NCBI GenBank assembly: GCA_025362585.1
Contig: JANYFR010000025.1
Location: 1 to 64,000, forward strand
Reading direction: 5' to 3'
Source of the DNA: Acidimicrobiales bacterium
GTDB taxonomy: Bacteria; Actinomycetota; Acidimicrobiia; Acidimicrobiales; RAAP-2
DNA: 64,000 bases
In this document: piece by piece, positions 39,501-47,358 of the stretch
Position numbering within the stretch: position 1 is the first letter of the stretch
How the letters are laid out: each line of letters opens with the position of its first letter
Translations under genes and position numbers: made by a program
Notes under the pieces: model-generated
Seen by the model: only the letters and a program-made list of their open reading frames with translations
What the model was told of the DNA's origin: nothing
Databases searched by the model: none

Positions 39501-39761
39501 GTGGCTATAGCCGCGAAGAAGAAGGCTCCGGCCAAGAAGGCCCCAGCTAAGAAGAAGGCTGCTGCCAAGAAGGCTCCGGCGAAGAAGAAGGCCCCTGCGA
39601 AGAAGGCCGCTGCTAAGAAGGTAGCCAAGAAGGCTCCGGCCAAGAAGGCGGCGAAGCGTCCGGCCAAGAAGGCGGCGAAGCGTCCGGCCAAGAAGGCGGC
39701 GAAGCGTCCGGCCAAGAAGGCGGCGAAGCGTCCGGCCAAGAGGGCCGCCGCCAAGAAGTAG
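39501..39761 (+). CDS. histone H1-like Lys/Ala/Pro-rich protein
   Basis: An 86-residue protein made almost only of Lys, Ala, Pro and Arg (units such as APAKK and AAKRP), resembling the tails of histone H1, the chlamydial Hc proteins and actinobacterial HU tails. It probably binds DNA or RNA nonspecifically. There is no folded domain. The GTG start has AAGGAGGG just upstream at 39490-39497, the strongest Shine-Dalgarno in this region, so high expression is likely. Four perfect 24-bp repeats encode its second half, and a strong terminator follows. Confidence 0.88.
   Translation: MAIAAKKKAPAKKAPAKKKAAAKKAPAKKKAPAKKAAAKKVAKKAPAKKAAKRPAKKAAKRPAKKAAKRPAKKAAKRPAKRAAAKK
39639..39734 (+). repeat. four perfect 24-bp tandem repeats
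   Basis: Unit gccaagaaggcggcgaagcg plus tccg, repeated four times without change inside the H1-like gene, encoding AKKAAKRP. Identity at the DNA level implies recent expansion or ongoing homogenisation. Confidence 0.93.
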
Positions 39762-39794
39762 GAGTCTTGGGCCCCCTTCGGGGAGCCGCGGCGA

Positions 39795-39817
39795 GGGGGG
39801 CCTTCGGGCCCCCCTTT
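39795..39817 (+). terminator. terminator of the H1-like gene
   Basis: An 8-bp all-GC stem (39795-39802 with 39807-39814) and a ttcg tetraloop, followed by TTT and a T-rich tail. It lies 34 bases after the stop codon and just beyond the end of the convergent cofC gene. Confidence 0.85.
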
Positions 39818-39830
39818 CCTGTTGTTGGGC

Positions 39831-40373
39831 TCACTCCAGGTCGCTCGGCTCGTCGACGTCGAAGCGCCAGGGACTATCTCGTACGACCTCACAGTCAATG
39901 TGGAGACGTCGTGCCTCGAACAGGTGCCGACGCGCCGAATCAGGTCCGTAGGCGAAGCGAAAGTCCAGTCCCGTCGGGAGCGTGAGCACGTTGGTCCCGG
40001 TTCCGTGATGGTCGGCCACGATGGTGACGGTCGCGAGCGGGCGGTACTGGCCGAGTCCCTCGGGACGGAGCAGATCGCCGTGGACAATGATGAGGCGGTC
40101 GTAGCGATCGCCGAGCAGCTCGTACGCGCCGGCGACCACCTCGTTGAGTGACGTGCCGTACGATTCGACCACCTCGACGTCGAGGGCACGCGTGAAGGTC
40201 GTCACCTCCTCGCTGTCGCTGAGGACGATTACCTTTCGTGGTGCGCAGGCCGCGAGAACGTGCGACGCCAACGTTCGCGCGAGGGCACTGACGTCCGGGA
40301 CGCCGCCGGCGCGAAGTCGCTCCTTTGCAATCGTGAACGCTTTGATCGGAACCACGAAGGCGTCGTTGGTCAT
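39831..40373 (-). CDS. cofC: CofC, phospholactate/phosphoenolpyruvate guanylyltransferase of F420 synthesis
   Basis: A 180-residue nucleotidyltransferase that couples GTP to 2-phospholactate or phosphoenolpyruvate for coenzyme F420 assembly (FbiD in mycobacteria). It shows VVPIKAFTIAKERLR, VIVLSDSEEV, a D-containing HGDLLRP loop, and the diagnostic DHHGTGTNVLTLP plus FRFAYGPDSARRHLFEA. Its ATG is eight bases after TATCAT, suggesting a leaderless mRNA. It is divergent from rnhB. No other F420 gene is in the window, but its presence indicates F420-dependent redox enzymes in the organism. Confidence 0.93.
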   Translation of the reverse strand: MTNDAFVVPIKAFTIAKERLRAGGVPDVSALARTLASHVLAACAPRKVIVLSDSEEVTTFTRALDVEVVESYGTSLNEVVAGAYELLGDRYDRLIIVHGDLLRPEGLGQYRPLATVTIVADHHGTGTNVLTLPTGLDFRFAYGPDSARRHLFEARRLHIDCEVVRDSPWRFDVDEPSDLE

Positions 40374-40381
40374 GGAGGTGC

Positions 40382-40387
40382 ATGATA
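40382..40387 (-). promoter_or_regulatory. -10 element of cofC
   Basis: TATCAT on the minus strand lies eight bases before the cofC ATG. It coincides with an upstream in-frame ATG of rnhB, an argument against that rnhB start. Confidence 0.45.
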
Positions 40388-40404
40388 CGTGGCGCCGCCT
40401 TCGA

Positions 40405-40410
40405 TACCCT
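40405..40410 (+). promoter_or_regulatory. -10 element of rnhB
   Basis: TACCCT is followed by seven bases and GTG at 40418. This supports the shorter rnhB start. Confidence 0.4.
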
Positions 40411-40417
40411 TACGAAG

Positions 40418-41092
40418 GTGACCGCTGTCTCGCTCGACCTCCTCGTCTACGAGCGAACGTTGATCGAGCGAGGCGAGATTGTGGTCGGCGTCGACGAAGT
40501 CGGTCGTGGTGCGCTGGCGGGACCGTTGACGGTAGGTGCGGTGGTGCTCGACGTCGTCGGCGCACCACCCGAGGGGCTCGACGACTCGAAGCGGCTTACC
40601 GCCCGACAGCGTTCTGCACTAGTGGGGCCGCTGCAGTCGTGGGCCGCCGATTGGTCCCTTGGATCGGCGAGCGCCGAGGAGATTGACGCCTGGGGCCTGC
40701 GCCTCGCACTAGCGGTCGCCGCGACTCGGGCCCTCGCGGGGCTGACCATCGTGCCGACGTACGCCCTCGTCGACGGGTCGTTCAATCTGCTGCGCGCGCC
40801 ACTCAACGGGGCGTTCGACGTCGAGGGGGCGCCGCGCCTCGCCTACGAGAACCTGGCCGTCACGACCGTCGTTCGCGGTGATCAGGCGTGCGCGTCAATC
40901 GCGGCCGCCTCGGTCCTGGCCAAGGTCTCGCGCGACCGGTTTATGGTCGGGTTGCACGACCAGTTCTCCCAGTACGGATGGGCCGGCAATAAGGGATACG
41001 GTGCCGCGAGCCACCTGGAGGCGATTCGGCAGTGGGGACCGACGACGTACCATCGTCGATCGTGGCAACTACCGGAGCGGCGGCTGGCGTGA
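40418..41092 (+). CDS. rnhB: ribonuclease HII
   Basis: An enzyme of about 224 residues that removes ribonucleotides from DNA and cleaves RNA in RNA-DNA hybrids. The active-site motif GVDEVGRGALAGP, LDDSKRLT, VDGSF and ASVLAKVSRDRFM are intact, giving the acidic metal site. An ATG at 40382 would add 12 residues and has GGAGG only three bases before it. The GTG at 40418 lies seven bases after a -10 element and gives a family-typical length, so it is chosen. Confidence 0.93.
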   Translation: MTAVSLDLLVYERTLIERGEIVVGVDEVGRGALAGPLTVGAVVLDVVGAPPEGLDDSKRLTARQRSALVGPLQSWAADWSLGSASAEEIDAWGLRLALAVAATRALAGLTIVPTYALVDGSFNLLRAPLNGAFDVEGAPRLAYENLAVTTVVRGDQACASIAAASVLAKVSRDRFMVGLHDQFSQYGWAGNKGYGAASHLEAIRQWGPTTYHRRSWQLPERRLA

Positions 41093-41137
41093 TCCCGTGG
41101 ATGACGGGGACAACAAGGGTCCGGCGCATCAGGAAAA

Positions 41138-41163
41138 TGGTCCCTGACGGGTAGGATGGACCA
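41138..41163 (+). promoter_or_regulatory. -10 element flanked by an inverted repeat, ABC ATPase gene
   Basis: TAGGAT (41152-41157) lies nine bases before the ATG. It sits inside an inverted repeat, TGGTCC at 41138-41143 and GGACCA at 41158-41163, which would be well placed for a repressor. Confidence 0.35.
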
Positions 41164-41166
41164 ACT

Positions 41167-43200
41167 ATGTCCTCGCTGCTCTCCGTCAACAGTCTGAGGG
41201 TGCAGTTCTCAACCCGCAAGACTTTCGTTACCGCCGTCGACGACTTTTCACTCACGATCAATCCGGGCGAGTGCGTCGGGCTCGTCGGCGAATCGGGTTG
41301 TGGCAAGACGACGACGGGACTGGCCATCATGCGGCTCTTGCCCGGCAATGGCAGGATCGCCGAAGGCCACATCCTGCTCGATGGCGTCGACCTGGCGTCA
41401 CTCTCCGAGAGCGAAATGCAGAGCCAGCGGGGCCGCACCGTGGCTCTCATCCCCCAAGACCCGATGAGTTCGCTCAATCCGACAATGAAAATTGGTCGTC
41501 AGATCGGTGAAGGACTGCGCATTCATAACGGAGCGAGCGAGGACGAGGCCCGCAAGCGCGCCCTCGAGGTCCTCGAGATGGTGGAGATGCCCCGTCCCGC
41601 CGAACGGCTCGACCAGTATCCGTTCGAGCTCTCCGGTGGACTCCGCCAGCGCGTCATCATTGCCATGGGTCTGGTCTGTGAACCTCGCCTCTTGATTGCG
41701 GACGAGCCGACCACGGCCCTTGATGTCACGATTCAGGCCCAGATTCTCAACATCATCGACTCGCTGCGTTCTCACCTCAACATGGGTGTGCTGCTCATTA
41801 CCCACGACATGGGCGTCATCGCCGGTCGCACCGACCGCGTCGTCGTGATGTACGGCGGAAAGAAGGCCGAGGAGGCGACGACCGATGAGTTGTTCGGTTC
41901 GATGCGCCACCCCTACTCTCAGGCCCTTCTCGCGTCGATGCCCAATCTCGAGAACACGTCCAAGCACGAACTGGCCTCGATTGCTGGTCTGCCGCCCGAT
42001 CTCACCAAAGAGATTGTCGGCTGTCGATTTGCCCCGCGCTGCGCCTACGCGACCCAACGCTGTCGCGACGAAGATCCCCCACTCACCTTCGAGGGCGACC
42101 ACGCCTACGCGTGCTTCCACCCTGTGTCGGGACCGCTGCCAATCGTGGTGCACGCGCCGAACGAGCGCGTCGCGCGGACCGCACAGCCCAAGGAGATTCT
42201 TCGGGTCGAGGGGCTCGTCAAGGAGTTCTCCATCAAGGCCGGTCTCGTCCGGCACAAGGTTGGGGCAATCCACGCCGTGTCGAATGTCGACTTCACGATC
42301 AACGAGGGCGAAACGTTCGGGCTCGTCGGCGAATCGGGCTGTGGCAAGACGACCATCGGTCGCATGGTCGTCGGCCTCGAAGCGCCCACGGATGGCCAGA
42401 TATCGTTCGAAGGCAACGTCGTGTCGTCCAAGAGTCATAAGCCCTCGCGCGCTGATCGGCGCCAACGACAGATGATGTTTCAAGACCCCTACTCCTCACT
42501 GAACCCTCGCATGAAGGTCGGGCAGATCATCCAAGAGCCCCTCACCGTTCAGCGCGAAGGCAACAATGCCCAGCAGGAAGCCCGGGTCAACGAACTCCTG
42601 TTGTCGGTCGGACTCGAGCCGCTCGCGGCCGATCGCTACCCACACGAGTTCTCCGGGGGTCAGCGCCAGCGCATTGGCCTCGCGAGGGCCCTCGCGCTCA
42701 ATCCCCGCCTGATCGTCGCCGACGAGCCAGTATCGGCCCTCGACGTCTCGGTCCAGGCGCAGATTCTCAATCTCATGAAAGAGCTCCAGCGCGAGCACAA
42801 CCTCTCCTACATCTTCGTCAGCCACGACCTCGCCGTCGTGTACTACATGGCGGACACGATCGGCGTCATGTACCTGGGCAAGATCGTGGAGATCGGCGAC
42901 GCCGAGTCGGTGTTTCGCACTCCGGCGCACCCCTACACCCAGGGGCTCCTCGAGGCCGTCCCGGTTCCGGATCCGAAGGAAGCGCGTGCCCGGCGGGGCC
43001 AACAGGTGAAGGGTGAGCTTCCTTCCCCGGTCCATCCGCCTTCGGGCTGCCGCTTCCGAACCCGTTGCAGTCGCGCTCAGGACGTCTGCGCCAATGTCGA
43101 ACCACCGTTCGAGAACTTCGGCGGTTTTCACCAAGCGGCCTGTCACTTCCCGTTGCGCACTCCCGTGGCGCTGGCGACGCGCACTTCCTCGTCCGAATAG
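41167..43200 (+). CDS. oligopeptide-type ABC transporter ATPase, DppD-DppF fusion
   Basis: A 677-residue protein with two ABC ATPase domains. Domain one (about 1-325) has [21 protein letters not shown] and [12 protein letters not shown]. Domain two (about 345-677) has [21 protein letters not shown] and [12 protein letters not shown]. Each ends in the Cys-containing oligopeptide/dipeptide C-terminal region ([15 protein letters not shown] and [15 protein letters not shown]). The two ATPases usually made separately are thus fused. It faces the permease and binding-protein genes, so it is transcribed separately from the rest of its transporter. Likely substrates are peptides, but nickel or sugars are possible in this family. 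Confidence 0.93.
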   Translation: MSSLLSVNSLRVQFSTRKTFVTAVDDFSLTINPGECVGLVGESGCGKTTTGLAIMRLLPGNGRIAEGHILLDGVDLASLSESEMQSQRGRTVALIPQDPMSSLNPTMKIGRQIGEGLRIHNGASEDEARKRALEVLEMVEMPRPAERLDQYPFELSGGLRQRVIIAMGLVCEPRLLIADEPTTALDVTIQAQILNIIDSLRSHLNMGVLLITHDMGVIAGRTDRVVVMYGGKKAEEATTDELFGSMRHPYSQALLASMPNLENTSKHELASIAGLPPDLTKEIVGCRFAPRCAYATQRCRDEDPPLTFEGDHAYACFHPVSGPLPIVVHAPNERVARTAQPKEILRVEGLVKEFSIKAGLVRHKVGAIHAVSNVDFTINEGETFGLVGESGCGKTTIGRMVVGLEAPTDGQISFEGNVVSSKSHKPSRADRRQRQMMFQDPYSSLNPRMKVGQIIQEPLTVQREGNNAQQEARVNELLLSVGLEPLAADRYPHEFSGGQRQRIGLARALALNPRLIVADEPVSALDVSVQAQILNLMKELQREHNLSYIFVSHDLAVVYYMADTIGVMYLGKIVEIGDAESVFRTPAHPYTQGLLEAVPVPDPKEARARRGQQVKGELPSPVHPPSGCRFRTRCSRAQDVCANVEPPFENFGGFHQAACHFPLRTPVALATRTSSSE

Positions 43201-43238
43201 GACCGCGAACCCTTCAGCACTGTGAAGGTCGGCAGCGC

Positions 43239-44180
43239 CTATCGCTCAATGAGGCGCACTTCAAAGGCGTCACGCAGGGCGTCGCCGATGTAGTTGATCG
43301 ACACGACGACGAGGATGAAGACCGCGGCGAGTGGGTAGATCTCCCACCAGAAACCGTTCTGCACCTGACTCGTTCCCGATTGGAGCATCGTGCCCCAGTC
43401 GGTCTGCGGCGTTTGGATTCCCAGACCGAGGAACCCGAGCGCGGAGAGAAAGAGGATTGCGTCGGCCACCGAGAACGTGGCGACCGTCACAATGTTGCTG
43501 ATTGAGTTGGGGAAGACGTGTCGACGCACGATGTGCATCTTGCTCGCTCCCATCGCCGTGGCGGCCTGGGAGTACTCGAGATTTCGAATGAGCAGGGCAT
43601 CACCGCGAATGATTCGGGCGTTTCCCCACCATCCGGTGAGGCCAATGACGGCAATCAAGAACGTCGTTGAGCGATTGAAGACGGCAATCAGGGTGAGCAG
43701 TAGGAAGATGTAGGGAATTGAGAGGAAGGCGTCGAGCAGGCGCATCATCATGGTGTCGGCCAGTCCGCCAAAGAATCCGGAAATCATGCCGTAGAGGGTC
43801 CCAATCACGATGGTAATAAACCCGGCGAGGAACCCGAGCGTCAGCGAGTACTCGCCCCCGTAGAAGATGCGGCCGAGCTCATCAAACCCCGAACTGTCGG
43901 TGCCGAGGGGGTGGTGGAGTGATGGTGGAGCGTTCCACTTGTAGCCGAATGTCAAGGCTTGGTTGGTCTGGTTGGTGGGGTGAATGAGGGGCCCGAGGTA
44001 ACAGGCCAGCGTGAGCAGAAAGAGGAAGACCACCGAGGCGATCGCCAACTTGTTGTGCGTGAATATACGGAACCGTTGCTTCCACATCGGTATGACGTGG
44101 TCGCCACGATCACCCGACGCCGATGCTGTCGCGGTGGCCGCCAGCTCCGACGAAATACGGTTCTCGATGTTCGTGGTCAC
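43239..44180 (-). CDS. ABC transporter permease, DppC/OppC type
   Basis: A 313-residue permease with a cytoplasmic N-terminal extension, about six transmembrane segments and the EAA-like coupling motif (YSQAATAMGASKMHIVRRHVFPNS). It is the second permease of the oligopeptide-type importer, overlapping the upstream permease gene by four bases. The only candidate energy source nearby is the fused ATPase that converges on it. A short 6-bp stem at 43211-43228 in the gap between the two genes could act as a weak terminator. Confidence 0.93.
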   Translation of the reverse strand: MTTNIENRISSELAATATASASGDRGDHVIPMWKQRFRIFTHNKLAIASVVFLFLLTLACYLGPLIHPTNQTNQALTFGYKWNAPPSLHHPLGTDSSGFDELGRIFYGGEYSLTLGFLAGFITIVIGTLYGMISGFFGGLADTMMMRLLDAFLSIPYIFLLLTLIAVFNRSTTFLIAVIGLTGWWGNARIIRGDALLIRNLEYSQAATAMGASKMHIVRRHVFPNSISNIVTVATFSVADAILFLSALGFLGLGIQTPQTDWGTMLQSGTSQVQNGFWWEIYPLAAVFILVVVSINYIGDALRDAFEVRLIER

Positions 44181-45145
44181 CGGGTACCTTCAATTCGAAT
44201 CCGGGGGTTGACCAAGCCCAGGGTGACGTCCGCGATGAGGTTGCCCGCCAGCGTCAAAATCGACACCAACAACGTAATACCCATAACGGTCGGGATGTCG
44301 AGGTCGGTGGCGGCGATTACCGTTTGGATCCCGAGCCCGGAATAGTTGAAGACGCTCTCGACGATCAGTGCCCCACCGAGCAGACCCGGGATGGAGAGTC
44401 CGAGAATGGTCACAATGGGACCAAGGGCGTTGCGAAATGCGTGGCGAAAGAGCGTGCGGCGGCTGCTGCAGCCCTTGGCTCGGGCGGTGCGGACGTAGTC
44501 CTGGACCATCACTTCAAGAACAGTGCCACGCATGTACCGGCTGATACCGGCCACGGAGAGCATTGTCAAACTCGCCACGGGAAGGATGAAGCCGATTGGA
44601 TCCGTGAACATCGCCCACGGCGCGACCTGGGTCGGCGGCGAACTCGGCAGGTGCAGTGAGTGAAAGCTGAACGCATCAATCATCAGCATGCAGAGCAGGA
44701 ACGACGGCATCGCGTAGAGGACGAAAGCCGAACCGGTGGCCGCGTAGTCAAAGGCCGTGTTGCGACGCGCGGCCTGCATGACGCCAAGGGGAATGGCGAT
44801 GACGACCGTCAGGATCAACGATGAAAGCGCGAGCCAGATGGTGCGCGGAACGTAGAGGGCGATGATCGCCCACACCGAGAGGTTCTGCTTGTAGGAGTGA
44901 CCGAGATTGAAGTGAAAAACGATCTGATTCACGTAGGCGAAGAAACGCACAATGTACGAGTGGTTCATTCCGTGTTGGGCGCCCCACAGGGCCACCGTGC
45001 GCGTGTTGGCGTGAGTGCCCAGAACTTCGTAGGCCGGCGCCACGATACCGTGCGGCTGGAAATAGGGCAACGTGAAGGTGATTAATAAGACCATGATGAG
45101 AACGATGACCGACTGAAAGAGTCGTCGGAGAATGTAGGTTCCCAT
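44177..45145 (-). CDS. ABC transporter permease, DppB/OppB type
   Basis: A 322-residue permease with the N-terminal hallmark YILRRLFQSVIVLIMVLLITF, a periplasmic-side loop, and the coupling helix VQDYVRTARAKGCSSRRTLF. It pairs with the OppC-type permease immediately downstream. It follows the binding-protein genes but is separated from them by a strong hairpin, so it would be transcribed at a lower level if expressed by read-through. Confidence 0.93.
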   Translation of the reverse strand: MGTYILRRLFQSVIVLIMVLLITFTLPYFQPHGIVAPAYEVLGTHANTRTVALWGAQHGMNHSYIVRFFAYVNQIVFHFNLGHSYKQNLSVWAIIALYVPRTIWLALSSLILTVVIAIPLGVMQAARRNTAFDYAATGSAFVLYAMPSFLLCMLMIDAFSFHSLHLPSSPPTQVAPWAMFTDPIGFILPVASLTMLSVAGISRYMRGTVLEVMVQDYVRTARAKGCSSRRTLFRHAFRNALGPIVTILGLSIPGLLGGALIVESVFNYSGLGIQTVIAATDLDIPTVMGITLLVSILTLAGNLIADVTLGLVNPRIRIEGTR

Positions 45146-45205
45146 GTCAAAATGCTAGCAGCGCACTACGCTCCAGCACTGGTCGAGACCTCGCCATACA
45201 CTACA

Positions 45206-45239
45206 GAAGAAGGAGGCCCCTTCCGGGGCCTCCTTCTTC
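45206..45239 (-). terminator. hairpin between binding-protein and permease genes
   Basis: A perfect 15-bp stem (45206-45220 with 45225-45239) and ttcc loop, 29 bases after the binding-protein stop. Arms end in a TTCTTC tract on the minus transcript. It probably sets a high binding-protein to permease ratio or ends the first transcript. Confidence 0.88.
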
Positions 45240-45268
45240 CATTAGGTGACGGAGTCAAAGGACTCGGT

Positions 45269-47083
45269 CTAGTAGTGGTAGTACTCCGGCATGAAGTTCA
45301 AGAGCGGGTCGGCCTTGAAGCCGTTGGTGCTCTTGAGCGTCTTGAGGACTTCTGCAAGGCCCGCGCTGTTGGGTTCGAAGAGGACCGGCAGCTGCTGCGC
45401 GGCGAAGTTCTCGAACGCGGTCAACTTCGCGGTTCCAAAGATCGTGTCCTTGATCAGCGTCTCCATCTGGGGGTCGCTGTAGGTACCGACGTTGAATCCT
45501 CCCTGGCTCGAGAACAGTGACTCACCTGACGGGTAGTAGTCGGGTGCGTAGACCCATCCACCAAACTGGCACATCTCGTACCCCGAGGTCGCTGACGCAC
45601 AGCCCGCCGCAATCGTGTTGAAGCGGCCCGTGGAGTGAGTGAACTGGATGCCGATGGAGGCCCAGTCGGCGATCTGCGTCGCCCACTGCTGGTCAAAGGA
45701 CGGTGAACCACTGGACCAGATCACGCCGAAGCTCAAGGTTGCCCCTTGGGCGATGCCGGCGCCGCACTGGTTGGCTCCGGCGCCAGGACTAGTGCAGGTC
45801 TGCACGTTGTTCTGAATCGTCCAGCCATGTGAGGTCAGCAGGGCCTTGGCCTTGGCGAGGTCAAAGGGGTACGGATTGTTGACCGGAGCACTAATCGAGG
45901 CGGGAGCGAACGGCGGCAGCGGGCTCGAAGTCACGAATCCATAACCCTTGAAAATGTTGTTGATGATGCCAGTCTGGTCAATGCCCAACTGGAGGGCTTG
46001 GCGCACGTACAACTGCTTGATCAACGCGGCCTTCGGGTCGCTCGGGTTGAAGTTCAGCGGTGCGTAGTTAAATGCCCACGACGAACCCGACAGCAGGTTG
46101 TACCGCGAAACCAACGGGGCCCAGTTCGGCCCCGCGACTCCCGGCGCCTTTGCCGGTGACGTGAGGACTGACGCGTCCACGTAGCCGAGCGTGACTTTGC
46201 CCGCTTGGAGGTCGTTCTCTTCGGCCGTGGCCGTCGTGTAGGCCACCTGCTTCACGAAGGCGACTTTCGCCTTTACCGGTCCGCTGTAGCGGTTGTTCGG
46301 CTGGAACGTCGCGTTACCCAGGCTGTCGAAATGGGTCAGACGCCATGGACCGTCCACGCCGCTCTGCCAGAGCTTGCCGGTGTACGTTGCGAAGTTTGCC
46401 GACTGCGCGTTCAAATACGCCTCGACGTTCTTACACGCCACGTTGGTCGACGTCGCACCGTAGACACCTGTCGAGCACTTACCGGCGACGCCGCCACCGG
46501 TGGTGTCCCACGCCTTTGGCATCGGCACGAGCATCGAAAGGTTGTTGTACAGCGCGTAGCCGGGGTTCAACGACTTGGTGAAGTTGATCTTCACGGTGTT
46601 GCCATGTCCCGAGGCTGACTTAATGAGGGCCGGGATCGAGAGCGAGCCGTTGTTGCCACAGTAACCACCCGGGTCGGCCGCGTACATGTTCAAGAAGAAC
46701 ATGACGGACTGCGCGTTGACGGTCTGGCCGTCCGCGAACTTCCAACCCTTCATGGTGATGGTCGCGGTCTTGTTCCCATTAGTAAAGACAGGAGCCTTCG
46801 CCGGCGAAAGTGGATAGGAGATTCCCGCAGTTCCAGGAAGGCCGAACCAGTAGAGCGGACGGAACATCATGAATTGGAACTGGTTGATGTTATTGACATT
46901 GAAGTACGTGCAACTCATATACGGGAATATGTAGTTAGCGCTCGCCCCTGGTGCATCGGCCCAAACGATGGTTCCCGAAGGAGCGCTGGCACCGCTAACA
47001 GTCGGAGCAATGAGGCCTATCGATAACGCACTGGCGGCGACGCCAATTGTCATCGCAAGCCGGAGTCTGCGTCCAAGTTGCAT
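45269..47083 (-). CDS. ABC transporter substrate-binding protein, family 5 (copy 2)
   Basis: A 604-residue extracytoplasmic solute-binding protein of the oligopeptide/dipeptide type. It has a Sec signal (basic start, hydrophobic core ending near TVSGASA), then NYIFPYMSCTYFNVNNINQF, MFRPLYWFG and the family's typical MKGWKFADGQTVNAQSVMFF. There is no lipobox Cys, so it is not an evident lipoprotein. GGGAGG is about ten bases before the ATG. It is clearly a paralog of the next gene upstream and has the same length. A substrate cannot be named. Confidence 0.92.
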   Translation of the reverse strand: MQLGRRLRLAMTIGVAASALSIGLIAPTVSGASAPSGTIVWADAPGASANYIFPYMSCTYFNVNNINQFQFMMFRPLYWFGLPGTAGISYPLSPAKAPVFTNGNKTATITMKGWKFADGQTVNAQSVMFFLNMYAADPGGYCGNNGSLSIPALIKSASGHGNTVKINFTKSLNPGYALYNNLSMLVPMPKAWDTTGGGVAGKCSTGVYGATSTNVACKNVEAYLNAQSANFATYTGKLWQSGVDGPWRLTHFDSLGNATFQPNNRYSGPVKAKVAFVKQVAYTTATAEENDLQAGKVTLGYVDASVLTSPAKAPGVAGPNWAPLVSRYNLLSGSSWAFNYAPLNFNPSDPKAALIKQLYVRQALQLGIDQTGIINNIFKGYGFVTSSPLPPFAPASISAPVNNPYPFDLAKAKALLTSHGWTIQNNVQTCTSPGAGANQCGAGIAQGATLSFGVIWSSGSPSFDQQWATQIADWASIGIQFTHSTGRFNTIAAGCASATSGYEMCQFGGWVYAPDYYPSGESLFSSQGGFNVGTYSDPQMETLIKDTIFGTAKLTAFENFAAQQLPVLFEPNSAGLAEVLKTLKSTNGFKADPLLNFMPEYYHY

Positions 47084-47358
47084 AATAAATTGCCTCCCAG
47101 TGCCACATTGTGGTCACAGTAAATTTGCCGTTCCATCTCAGATGGAGTCGAAGCAACTGTATCCCTCCTTAAGAAGTGCTACACGTTCACCCCAGGGCGA
47201 ATTTGTTGAAATCTTTGAATTTCTTGGGCCTACGTGTCGTTGGAAGCCCAGTGATTGTAAGAAATGATGCAAATCTCGCTAAATCGTGCCCGAGGGTTCA
47301 TCGTGAGACCCCCTACAGGTTGTTTGGGTCAAAACGACCTCTACGTGGGCGAAGGGAG
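47084..47358. other. spacer between the two binding-protein genes
   Basis: A 275-base gap that is AT-richer than its surroundings. On the minus strand a perfect AAGGAGG (47164-47170) stands seven bases before a TTG at 47156, which opens a 53-codon frame overlapping the binding-protein start in another frame. It may be a leader or chance. No strong terminator follows the upstream gene. Confidence 0.45.

Noticed and set aside
39397-39510. 37-codon frame overlapping the H1-like start
   Set aside because: No Shine-Dalgarno and no conserved feature. The strong AAGGAGGG inside it belongs to the H1-like gene.
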